Source: DASUCS01 sp041166365 (GTDB taxonomy: Bacteria > Actinomycetota > Acidimicrobiia > Acidimicrobiales > JACDCH01). Taken from it: a stretch of 5,232 bases of DNA. Under the pieces are notes generated by a model that worked only from the letters and a program-made list of their open reading frames with translations, had not been told where the DNA came from and made no database searches. Of this stretch, positions 1 through 4,773 are shown piece by piece (position 1 is the first letter of the stretch; each line of letters starts with the position of its first letter). A program made the position numbers and the translations under genes. The DNA lies in contig JBEEFX010000312.1 of NCBI GenBank assembly GCA_041166365.1, forward strand, positions 1 through 5,232, read 5' to 3'.

Positions 1-519
1 GTCGGCGGCGACGCCGACGACATCGAGCAGGAAGCGCTCATCGGGCTGTACAAGGCCGCCCGCGACTTCCGCCCGGAGCACCAGGCCAGCTTCCGTGCCT
101 TTGCCGAGCTGTGCATCACCCGCCAGATCATCACGGCGATCACGACGGCGACCCGCCAGAAGCACCAGCCGCTGAACCAGTACGTCTCGATCTCCGGCGT
201 GCGGGGCGGCGACGATCCGGGCGAGCGCTCCGTCGAGGAGCTGCTGCACTCGCATCACGACGGCGACCCGGCCGACAACGTGGTGTCGAGCGAGCGCATG
301 CAGTCGATGCGCACGTCGATGTCGGAGATGCTCTCCGGCCTCGAAGTCGATGTGCTCAAGCTCTACGTCGAAGGCAAGTCGTACCAGGAGATCGGCGAGC
401 AGCTGGGCCGCCACGTGAAGTCGATCGACAACGCGTTGCAGCGGATCAAGCGCAAGCTCGACCAGCACCTCCAGCTCGAAGCGGCCCACGAGGCCGACGA
501 GCTCCTCACCATCGGCTGA
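1..519 (+). CDS. RNA polymerase sigma-70 factor, SigH/Spo0H-like (5' end missing)
   Basis: This is the C-terminal 172 residues of a sigma factor. The frame is open from the first base and stops at TGA 517-519. Sigma region 2 covers about residues 4-62. It includes DIEQEALIGLYKAARDF at 7-23 and the segment from FAELCITRQ to TRQKHQPLN at 34-59, which closely matches the Spo0H/SigH family pattern for -10 recognition and melting. Region 4 lies at about 112-157, with the helix-turn-helix around SYQEIGEQLG (127-136) that would contact the -35 element. The linker between them (about 66-105) is acidic and not typical of an ECF factor with a fused sensor. No anti-sigma gene follows. The gene ends in a hairpin and is separated from the next plus-strand gene by 404 bp containing an opposing tRNA. 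The family includes the sporulation/stationary-phase SigH of Bacillus, but its regulon here is unknown. The missing N-terminus is probably 30-45 residues, by family length. Confidence 0.93.
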   Translation, partial: VGGDADDIEQEALIGLYKAARDFRPEHQASFRAFAELCITRQIITAITTATRQKHQPLNQYVSISGVRGGDDPGERSVEELLHSHHDGDPADNVVSSERMQSMRTSMSEMLSGLEVDVLKLYVEGKSYQEIGEQLGRHVKSIDNALQRIKRKLDQHLQLEAAHEADELLTIG

Positions 520-534
520 GGTCCCCTCGCCGAT
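511..534 (+). terminator. Hairpin over the sigma-factor stop codon, possible terminator
   Basis: ATCGGC (511-516) pairs with GCCGAT (529-534), and GAGG (518-521) pairs with CCTC (525-528), around a TCC loop with a single bulged T517. The result is a ten-pair stem that includes the TGA stop. No T-tract follows (CAAACAACG), so it is not a classical intrinsic terminator. Many high-GC actinobacterial terminators lack the U-tract. It could also protect the mRNA 3' end. Its right arm overlaps the start of the first 38-bp repeat. Confidence 0.4.
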
Positions 535-566
535 CAAACAACGTCGGCGTGTGAAGGCGGTGCGAA
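529..566. repeat. 38-bp direct repeat, copy 1
   Basis: This 38-base segment begins GCCGATCAAACAACG and ends AAGGCGGTGCGAA, and recurs without mismatch at 698-735, an offset of 169 bp. The left end is itself a small inverted repeat, GCCGA (529-533) with TCGGC (544-548). After the exact match, GCAGAGC (570-576) recurs at 737-743 with a two-base length difference, so the similarity continues a little further. It has no coding character of its own. A dispersed intergenic repeat of the genome is the likeliest explanation, but copies outside this window cannot be seen. Confidence 0.93.
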
Positions 567-697
567 CTCGCAGAGCGAAGCCGTAGGCGAAGCTCTGCCA
601 AGAAGCACAGGCCCGAGACGGCGACGGAGCCGGCGTCGGGCTCGGAGTGAGCACTCGTTGTGCGACGTCTGGTTTGAGCACGGCCGAGCGCAGCGAG
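567..697. other. Non-coding stem-loop-rich spacer between the two repeat copies
   Basis: These 131 bases hold no credible gene. Two stem-loops lie inside it. Hairpin A (570-598) pairs GCAGAGC with GCTCTGC, has an internal GAA/GAA loop (577-579 with 589-591), then pairs GCC with GGC around GTA. Hairpin B (611-641) pairs GCCCGA with TCGGGC and CGGC (619-622) with GCCG (629-632). A third stem, at 672-708, runs into the second repeat copy. Such structures could be a dispersed palindromic element, the 3' processing region of the opposing tRNA transcript, or a small RNA. I cannot choose between them from one copy. Confidence 0.5.
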
Positions 698-708
698 GCC
701 GATCAAAC
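672..708 (-). terminator. Interrupted stem-loop downstream of tRNA-Thr, possible terminator
   Basis: GTTTGA (672-677) pairs with TCAAAC (703-708) and CGGCC (681-685) with GGCCG (697-701), leaving an 11-base loop and a small internal loop. On the minus strand this stem begins 33 bases past the tRNA-Thr 3' end, a reasonable place to stop the tRNA transcript. No T-tract follows on either strand, so termination is an inference. The stem could instead be part of the repeat element. Confidence 0.33.
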
Positions 709-735
709 AACGTCGGCGTGTGAAGGCGGTGCGAA
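698..735. repeat. 38-bp direct repeat, copy 2, next to the tRNA-Thr 3' end
   Basis: This is an exact second copy of the element at 529-566. It includes the same short inverted repeat, GCCGA (698-702) with TCGGC (713-717). It ends six bases before the tRNA-Thr body ends. The weaker continuation GCAGAGC (737-743) overlaps the last two bases of the acceptor stem, so this copy appears cut short by, or abutted to, the tRNA gene. Confidence 0.93.
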
Positions 736-740
736 TGCAG

Positions 741-814
741 AGCCCGAGGTCGGAATCGAACCGACGACCTGACGCTTACAAGGCGCCTGCTCTGGCCGAC
801 TGAGCTACTCGGGC
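741..814 (-). tRNA. tRNA-Thr (anticodon UGU)
   Basis: The reverse complement folds into a complete cloverleaf. The acceptor stem GCCCGAG/CTCGGGC (808-814 with 742-748) is perfectly paired. The D arm is GCTC/GAGC. The anticodon stem GGCGC/GCGTC has one G-U pair around the loop CTTGTAA, which reads T33 then anticodon TGT. A five-base variable loop follows, then the T arm GTCGG-TTCGATT-CCGAC. The anticodon UGU pairs with ACA and, with wobble, other Thr codons. Discriminator base 73 is U (complement of A741). CCA is not encoded, because the next bases are CTG, so it must be added by CCA transferase. No other tRNA lies beside it. The transcript runs towards the sigma-factor gene. Confidence 0.96.
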
Positions 815-864
815 GAAATCCCCTTCGTACGTACACCTCTCTGTGTCCCGGTGAAGGGATTTCG
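814..864. repeat. Inverted repeat spanning the tRNA-Thr promoter region
   Basis: CGAAATCCCCTTC (814-826) is a near-perfect reverse complement of GAAGGGATTTCG (853-864). There are nine continuous pairs, a single bulged C, then three more. The gap between the arms is 26 bases and holds most of the likely promoter. The left arm starts at the first base of the tRNA. A second, shorter inverted repeat overlaps it: CCCGGT (847-852) with ACCGGG (871-876). It may be an operator or a leader hairpin. Confidence 0.6.
828..855 (-). promoter_or_regulatory. Candidate promoter of tRNA-Thr
   Basis: On the minus strand TTCACC (850-855) could serve as a -35 element and TACGTA (828-833) as a -10 element, with a 16-base spacer. 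Transcription would then start near 821, giving a leader of about seven bases before the mature tRNA. The hexamers match consensus only partly, so placement rests mostly on spacing. Confidence 0.33.
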
Positions 865-923
865 GATCGTACCGGGCCGAGGGTCCTTGCTTCCGGTGGC
901 TAGGCAGGGCAGCGTGTACGCCA

Positions 924-1181
924 ATGGTGCTTACCGCGCGCGATCGGGCGATCCTTGATTTCGAGCGCAGCTGGTGGAGTGAGCCCGGGCGCAAGGAGCT
1001 CGCGATCAGGGAGCGGTTCGATCTGTCGACAACTCGGTACTACGGGATCCTCAACGAGCTGCTCGACGCTCCCGAGGCTCTGGAGTACGACCCCCTCGTC
1101 GTGCGGCGCCTGCGCCGGGTTCGCGACCGCCGCCGCCGCGCGCGGTTCGAAGGCCGTTCGATGATCGAGCCGCGCCAGTGA
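924..1181 (+). CDS. DUF3263 family protein
   Basis: This 85-residue, very basic protein begins MVLTARDRAILDFERSWW and continues with KELAIRERFDLSTTRYYGILNELLD (about residues 24-48). That is the recognisable core of the actinobacterial DUF3263 family (LTxRDxAILDFERxWW, then a helical segment with TRYYxxLN). The C-terminus (about 60-79) is an Arg-rich helix suited to nucleic-acid or acidic-membrane contact. The TTRYYGILN stretch looks like the second helix of a helix-turn-helix, so DNA binding is plausible but unproven. The biochemical function of the family is not known to me. The start is uncertain: ATG 924 has only a distant AGGG (906-909), and GTG 927 is the alternative. It overlaps the next gene by four bases (GTGA), which implies a bicistronic mRNA. 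As I recall, M. tuberculosis has the same order at Rv0430-Rv0431. Confidence 0.9.
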   Translation: MVLTARDRAILDFERSWWSEPGRKELAIRERFDLSTTRYYGILNELLDAPEALEYDPLVVRRLRRVRDRRRRARFEGRSMIEPRQ

Positions 1182-1741
1182 GCCGAAGAGCGCCGACGCC
1201 GGCGGGTTCACCGGCGATGCGCGGAGCGTTGCTGATCGCCGCGGCGGTCATCCTCGGTGCCGGGCTGCTCGCCAACGGCTTCCGCGACGATCACACGGCC
1301 TCGGGATCCAGCCCGTCGCCGACGACCACGAAGACCACTGTGGCGGGCGCGACGACCACGCCCGTCGTGCAAGCGCACGACCCCGCGCAGGTGAAGGTGC
1401 TCGTGCTGAACGGCTCCGGGAAGTCCGGCGTCGCGAAGGCGGCGAAGGACCAACTCGCGGCCGCGAATTACACGGTGCTCGAGCCGGGCAACGCCGCCGG
1501 TGGCACCATCACCGCGTCGATCGTGTACTTCGTCCCGGGATACGACGCGGACGCCGGCACCATCGCGGCCAAGCTGGGTCTCCCGGCCAGCGCGGCGCAA
1601 CCGCTGCCGAATCCACTCCCGCCGACGGTCGCCGACGCGCAGGGCGCCAACATCGTGGTCATCATCGGTACCGACGCGCCCGTCGCCGGTGGTGCCGGAG
1701 CGGGCACGGCGACGACGCCCACCACCGCAGCCGCGAACTGA
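1178..1741 (+). CDS. Membrane-anchored LytR_C domain protein
   Basis: This 187-residue protein has a short basic N-terminus, one membrane segment at about residues 15-35 (GALLIAAAVILGAGLLA), and a Ser/Thr/Pro-rich linker (about 39-66). A LytR C-terminal domain (LytR_C) follows at about 72-166. It opens with VKVLVLNGSGKSGVAKAAKDQL, contains SIVYFVPGYDADA (114-126), and closes with the hydrophobic strand NIVVIIGTD (158-166). An Ala/Gly/Thr tail ends the protein. The topology implies an outward-facing domain held at the membrane. There is no LytR-CpsA-Psr catalytic domain, so it is not itself a wall-polymer ligase. Proteins of this layout include mycobacterial VirR, linked to envelope integrity. 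The start GTG 1178 overlaps the DUF3263 stop (GTGA), consistent with translational coupling. ATG 1217 would remove 13 residues and keep the membrane segment. It ends facing a convergent lipoprotein gene 33 bp away. Confidence 0.88.
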   Translation: MSRRAPTPAGSPAMRGALLIAAAVILGAGLLANGFRDDHTASGSSPSPTTTKTTVAGATTTPVVQAHDPAQVKVLVLNGSGKSGVAKAAKDQLAAANYTVLEPGNAAGGTITASIVYFVPGYDADAGTIAAKLGLPASAAQPLPNPLPPTVADAQGANIVVIIGTDAPVAGGAGAGTATTPTTAAAN

Positions 1742-1767
1742 CCGCTCGGCTGCGTCTCCTTGAGCGG
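1742..1767. terminator. Weak hairpin in the convergent gap
   Basis: CCGCTC (1742-1747) pairs with GAGCGG (1762-1767) around a 14-base loop, just after the LytR_C gene stop and before the stop of the opposing lipoprotein gene. It is the only dyad in the 33-bp gap and could serve both transcripts. The stem is short and no T-tract is present. Confidence 0.3.
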
Positions 1768-1774
1768 CCGGCGA

Positions 1775-2569
1775 CTACGTACGTCGGATCTCGGACCGCA
1801 GCTCGACCTCGAGCGTGCCCTTGATGGGCGTGCCCGGCCGGCCTGACGGCGGAGCGAGCAGCACGTCGAAGTGCCCGGCCGTCTCGGCGGTCGAGTGCCG
1901 CACCGATCCGTCAGCGAGGTCGTAGACCACGGTGATCGTCGTCGTCTGCGTACCGACGAGCGTCTGCACGCCGTCCGACGTCGTGCTGGTGGAAGTCAGG
2001 GGCAACGTCGTCGTCGATGACACCGTGGCCGTCTTGTGGCCGTCGATCACGCCGAGCTGCACGAGATGCCCTCGGCCGGTGAGTCGCGCGGGCGCGTCCA
2101 TCCCGGCGAGCTGCACTTGGTCGTCGATCACCCAATGGTCCCCGGGCCGGAGGGGACGATCGGGTGGAGCGCCGGCGGCCGCGGGGAAGATCTCCGACAA
2201 ACCGAGCGAGCCGAGCGCTTCCGCGGGGATGCCTTCGACGCTCTCCACCGCGGTGAGTTGTGCGGCGCGGTCGAACCGCATGACGAAGGTGCGTTGTCCG
2301 AGGCCCTCTCTCGCAAGCTGCACTTCGACGCGCGCCGTGCCGTCCTGCGCGTCGATCACGCGGTGCCGAGCGGTGATGTCCGCCGGTACCACCGGCGGTT
2401 GCGAGATCGGCCTGTCGGGATATGCGCTGGTCGTCGACGACACGACGTGGATCGCGTAGGCGAAGGTCGCGCCGGGCCGAGGCTGGTACGCGATCGTGAC
2501 GTGATCATCGCGGCAGCCGGTCGTCACGAGCGCCACCACCGCGGCGAGCAGCACGATCGTCCTGCGCAT
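1775..2569 (-). CDS. Putative lipoprotein of unknown function
   Basis: The encoded 264-residue protein starts MRRTIVLLAAVVALVTTGC. This is a basic N-region, a hydrophobic core at residues 5-15 and a lipobox-like TTGC, with the acylated Cys at 19. The mature part looks beta-rich and extracytoplasmic. It includes FAYAIHVVSSTT, LRPGDHWVIDD (about 140-150) and ITVVYDLADGSVRHS (about 212-226). Alternation of GDxW and DLxxGxV segments recalls secreted DUF6263-like proteins, but I do not recognise the family with confidence. I chose ATG 2569 because the signal peptide begins there. The frame is open further upstream to 2668, but that part lacks signal character and overlaps otsB. A TANNNT element six bases before the ATG suggests a leaderless mRNA. 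Lipobox position -3 is Thr rather than Leu/Val, so lipidation is probable, not certain. Confidence 0.8.
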   Translation of the reverse strand: MRRTIVLLAAVVALVTTGCRDDHVTIAYQPRPGATFAYAIHVVSSTTSAYPDRPISQPPVVPADITARHRVIDAQDGTARVEVQLAREGLGQRTFVMRFDRAAQLTAVESVEGIPAEALGSLGLSEIFPAAAGAPPDRPLRPGDHWVIDDQVQLAGMDAPARLTGRGHLVQLGVIDGHKTATVSSTTTLPLTSTSTTSDGVQTLVGTQTTTITVVYDLADGSVRHSTAETAGHFDVLLAPPSGRPGTPIKGTLEVELRSEIRRT

Positions 2570-2575
2570 GCGGCG

Positions 2576-2581
2576 AAGGTA
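2576..2581 (-). promoter_or_regulatory. -10 element of the lipoprotein gene (leaderless)
   Basis: The minus strand reads TACCTT, a TANNNT hexamer, followed by six bases (CGCCGC) and the ATG at 2569. That spacing puts the transcription start on the start codon. No Shine-Dalgarno sequence and no convincing -35 were found. Confidence 0.5.
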
Positions 2582-2595
2582 GCGGCACTGCGAGG

Positions 2596-2601
2596 TACCG
2601 T
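2596..2601 (+). promoter_or_regulatory. -10 element of otsB (leaderless)
   Basis: TACCGT fits TANNNT and is followed by seven bases before GTG 2609, again placing the transcription start at or one base from the start codon. GAGG at 2592-2595 is 13 bases from the GTG, too far for a good ribosome-binding site. With the opposing element at 2576-2581, two divergent promoters would share the 39-bp gap. Confidence 0.45.
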
Positions 2602-2608
2602 CGCGGTC

Positions 2609-3376
2609 GTGGCGCGTCGTGCAGCCGTGGGTGAGGTGCTCGAGCTGATTCACGCCGACCGGGCGCACGCGGGGATCCTCACCGACTTCGACGGCACCTT
2701 GTCGCCCATCGTCGACGAGCCCGAGGCGGCCCGTCCGCTCGACGGCATACCGGCACTGCTCGACGATCTCGCCCAGCAGTACGCGGTCGTGGCCGTGCTG
2801 TCCGGCCGGCCGGTCACGTTCCTGCAGCAGTTCCTCCCGCCGTCATTGCTGTTGTCCGGGCTCTACGGCCTCGAGGTCGTTCGTGACGGCGTACGCCAGG
2901 ACCACCCCTCCGGCGGCATGTGGCGAGAGGTGATCGACGACGTCGCCACGGTCGCGCGCGCCACCGGGCCGACCGACATGCGCGTCGAGAGCAAAGGCTT
3001 GTCGCTGACCTTGCACTATCGCGGGCACCCCGAGCTCGAAGCCGACGTGCGCGAGCTCGCCCAACGACAGGCCGCCCGCTCCGGGCTGTCGATCCGACCG
3101 GCCCGCATGTCGGTCGAGCTGCACCCGCCGATCGCCGCCGACAAGGGCACGGCGGTGCGCGACTTGGCCGACGGTCTCGCCTCGGTGTGCTTCCTCGGCG
3201 ATGACGTCGGCGACCTGCCGGCGTTCGCTGAGCTCGAACGGTTGGCCGGCGAGGGTGTCGCGACGGTTCGCATCGCGGTACGGAGCGACGAGGCGCCGGA
3301 GGAATTGCTGGCGGCGGCCGATGTAGTGGTCGACGGCCCCGAAGGCGCGCGCGACCTGTTGCAGGAACTGCTCTAA
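2609..3376 (+). CDS. otsB: Trehalose-6-phosphate phosphatase
   Basis: The 255-residue protein is a HAD-superfamily phosphatase of the trehalose-phosphatase family, which hydrolyses trehalose 6-phosphate to trehalose in the cytoplasm. Motif I is TDFDGTLSP, with nucleophile D26 and acid/base D28. Motif II is VLSGR, with S65. Motif III Lys is K179 in ADKGTAV, and motif IV is GDDVGD (197-202) for Mg2+. Family-specific parts are GLYGLE (84-89) and the segment from VESKG to LHYR (126-138) in the cap. The length agrees with the usual 240-270 residues. The frame is open far upstream to 2036, antisense to the lipoprotein gene, but conserved sequence begins shortly after GTG 2609. GTG 2627 and GTG 2636 are weaker alternatives. 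Its partner otsA converges from the right, and their stop codons overlap by four bases. Confidence 0.95.
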   Translation: MARRAAVGEVLELIHADRAHAGILTDFDGTLSPIVDEPEAARPLDGIPALLDDLAQQYAVVAVLSGRPVTFLQQFLPPSLLLSGLYGLEVVRDGVRQDHPSGGMWREVIDDVATVARATGPTDMRVESKGLSLTLHYRGHPELEADVRELAQRQAARSGLSIRPARMSVELHPPIAADKGTAVRDLADGLASVCFLGDDVGDLPAFAELERLAGEGVATVRIAVRSDEAPEELLAAADVVVDGPEGARDLLQELL

Positions 3377-4755
3377 CCCGCGGCCGCCAACTGCTCACGC
3401 AGCCAATCGGCTGGCGTCCGCGCCGCAACGACCGCGCGCAACGCGGCGTGACGCTTTTCGCGCTCGTCGCCCGTCATGCTCAACGCGGCGTGCAGCGCCT
3501 CGGCGGTGGCGCCGACGTCGAACGGGTTGATGCCGATCGCGCCCGCATCACCCAGCTGCTCCCATGCACCCGCCTCTGTCGACAACACCAGCGCGCTGGC
3601 GTGACGGCTGGCGAGCACGCCTTCCATCGCCACCAGGTTGAGCCCGTCGCGGATCGGGTTGACGAGCACGACGTCAGCCAGTTGGAGCGCGGCCATCGAT
3701 CGGGGATAGTCGTCGCTGGTCTTCATGTGGATCGGCGTCCAGTCGGCGGTGGCCCACTTGTCGTTCAGCCGCGCGACGAGACCTTCGGCTTCCTGGCGGT
3801 ACGCGAGGTACTCCGCGAGCCCCTCCCGTGACGGATACAGGAAGGCGGCGAACACGACGCGCTGACGCCACTCGGGATACCGCTCGAGCAGGTCGTCGAA
3901 CGCGTGGAACCCGCGCAGCACGTTCTTCGAGAGCTCGATGCGATCGACCCGCACGAGCAACTTGCGATCGCCGACGGCGTCGCGCAGCTCTTGGCTCGCG
4001 GCGGCACATTCCGCTGACGCGCCGGCGGCTGCGAGGTCGTCGGGGTCCGGGGCCAGCGGGGTGACGCCGACGGAAGGCTTCGCTTCTGTACCGAGTACGG
4101 CGCGGCACGACGTCTCGAACGCGGACGCCCAGCGGCGTGTGTGGAACGTGCTGGCGTGGTGCCCGGCGATGCCGCCGACGAACTGGGCGGCAACGTCGTC
4201 CGGCAACGGACGGAGCCCGTCTGGGTCACACCATGGCGTGTGGGAGAAGTGCACCGTCCGAAGATCCGGTCGCAGGGCACGGAGGCGCGGTCCCATGAGT
4301 GCAAGGTGGTAGTCCTGCACGAGCACTGCCGCGCCGTCGGGAGCGATCTCCGCGGCCGCGTCGGCGAACGCCTCGTTCATCGAGCGGTACGCCTCCCACG
4401 CTTCACGCCAGCGATGATCGATGCGCGGACGCCGCGCGAGATCGAACAGTCCGTGCAGGCAGAACCACAAGGTCGCGTTGCACACGACGTCGTACGCCAT
4501 GCGATGAGCGCCGGCGTCGAAGTCGACCATCCGCACGCGCAGGCCATCCGCGTCGGCGACGCCCTGCGCGGCGGCCTCGCGGTCGGCATCGGACAGTGCG
4601 GCAGCCAGCCAGATCGCATCCGTGCCGGCGACGATCGGGGCCAGTCCGGTGACGAGCCCGCCGGCGCCGCGCCGGGCCACCAGCCGTCCGTTGTCGTGCT
4701 GGAACGAGACCGGGCCTCGGTTCGACACGATCACGACCGGCCGTTCGGGGTGCAC
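3373..4755 (-). CDS. otsA: Trehalose-6-phosphate synthase (GT20)
   Basis: The 460-residue protein is a GT20 retaining glucosyltransferase, which forms trehalose 6-phosphate from a nucleotide-activated glucose and glucose 6-phosphate. The N-terminus VVIVSNRGPVSF (R13) and the glycine loop GAGGLVTGL (30-38) bind substrate. Counterparts of the E. coli OtsA active-site residues appear in order: W49, Y88, W97, D148 (in QDYHL), R272 and K277 (in VDRIELSKN), R310, D370 and E378 (in DGLNLVAME). The 5-, 38- and 8-residue spacings within that C-terminal group match E. coli. Deviations are QDYHL for HDYHL, HTPW for HIPFP, NPIRDG for TPLRDG and AMEGV for AKEYV. The start is GTG 4755; the stop is TAG at 3373-3375. 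No phosphatase domain is fused. A TAGTTT hexamer six bases upstream suggests a leaderless mRNA. Another GT20 activity, such as glucosylglycerol-phosphate synthase, is possible, but facing otsB favours trehalose. Confidence 0.93.
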   Translation of the reverse strand: MHPERPVVIVSNRGPVSFQHDNGRLVARRGAGGLVTGLAPIVAGTDAIWLAAALSDADREAAAQGVADADGLRVRMVDFDAGAHRMAYDVVCNATLWFCLHGLFDLARRPRIDHRWREAWEAYRSMNEAFADAAAEIAPDGAAVLVQDYHLALMGPRLRALRPDLRTVHFSHTPWCDPDGLRPLPDDVAAQFVGGIAGHHASTFHTRRWASAFETSCRAVLGTEAKPSVGVTPLAPDPDDLAAAGASAECAAASQELRDAVGDRKLLVRVDRIELSKNVLRGFHAFDDLLERYPEWRQRVVFAAFLYPSREGLAEYLAYRQEAEGLVARLNDKWATADWTPIHMKTSDDYPRSMAALQLADVVLVNPIRDGLNLVAMEGVLASRHASALVLSTEAGAWEQLGDAGAIGINPFDVGATAEALHAALSMTGDEREKRHAALRAVVAARTPADWLREQLAAAG

Positions 4756-4761
4756 GGGGCC

Positions 4762-4767
4762 AAACTA
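4762..4767 (-). promoter_or_regulatory. -10 element of otsA (leaderless)
   Basis: On the minus strand TAGTTT (a TANNNT hexamer) is followed by exactly six bases, GGCCCC, before GTG 4755. No Shine-Dalgarno precedes the GTG. The -35 region would fall inside the first codons of the divergent glycerate kinase gene, and no clear -35 hexamer is seen there. Confidence 0.5.
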
Positions 4768-4773
4768 ACGGTG

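Noticed and set aside
529..735. CRISPR array
   Set aside because: There are only two copies of the 38-bp repeat and the 131-bp spacing is far longer than a CRISPR spacer. No cas gene is in the window.
529..814. Phage or integrative-element attachment site at the tRNA-Thr 3' end
   Set aside because: A direct repeat next to a tRNA 3' end suggests attL/attR, but the repeat does not duplicate the tRNA 3' sequence beyond two bases, encloses only 131 bp, and no integrase is present in the window.
534..836. Minus-strand open frame of 100 codons and the overlapping frame at 506-706
   Set aside because: The longer frame reads straight through the tRNA-Thr gene, and both read the direct repeat, which explains the shared HRLHTPTLFDR peptide. 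Composition is Arg/Ser-rich without domain character, and no ribosome-binding site is seen.
1208..1600. Antisense open frame within the LytR_C gene
   Set aside because: It is Arg-rich, mirrors the GC-biased codon pattern of the true gene, and shows no recognisable domain. Similar shadows at 3448-3831, 3674-4304, 3938-4312 and 4299-4652 were dropped for the same reason.
2036..2608. N-terminal extension of otsB, since the frame is open from 2036
   Set aside because: The extra sequence is antisense to the lipoprotein gene, is rich in Arg and His, and has no trehalose-phosphatase similarity. The conserved domain starts just after GTG 2609 and the resulting length matches the family.
2570..2668. 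Upstream extension of the lipoprotein gene to 2668
   Set aside because: It would add 33 residues ahead of a complete signal peptide and overlap the otsB 5' coding region. The -10 element six bases before ATG 2569 also supports the shorter form.
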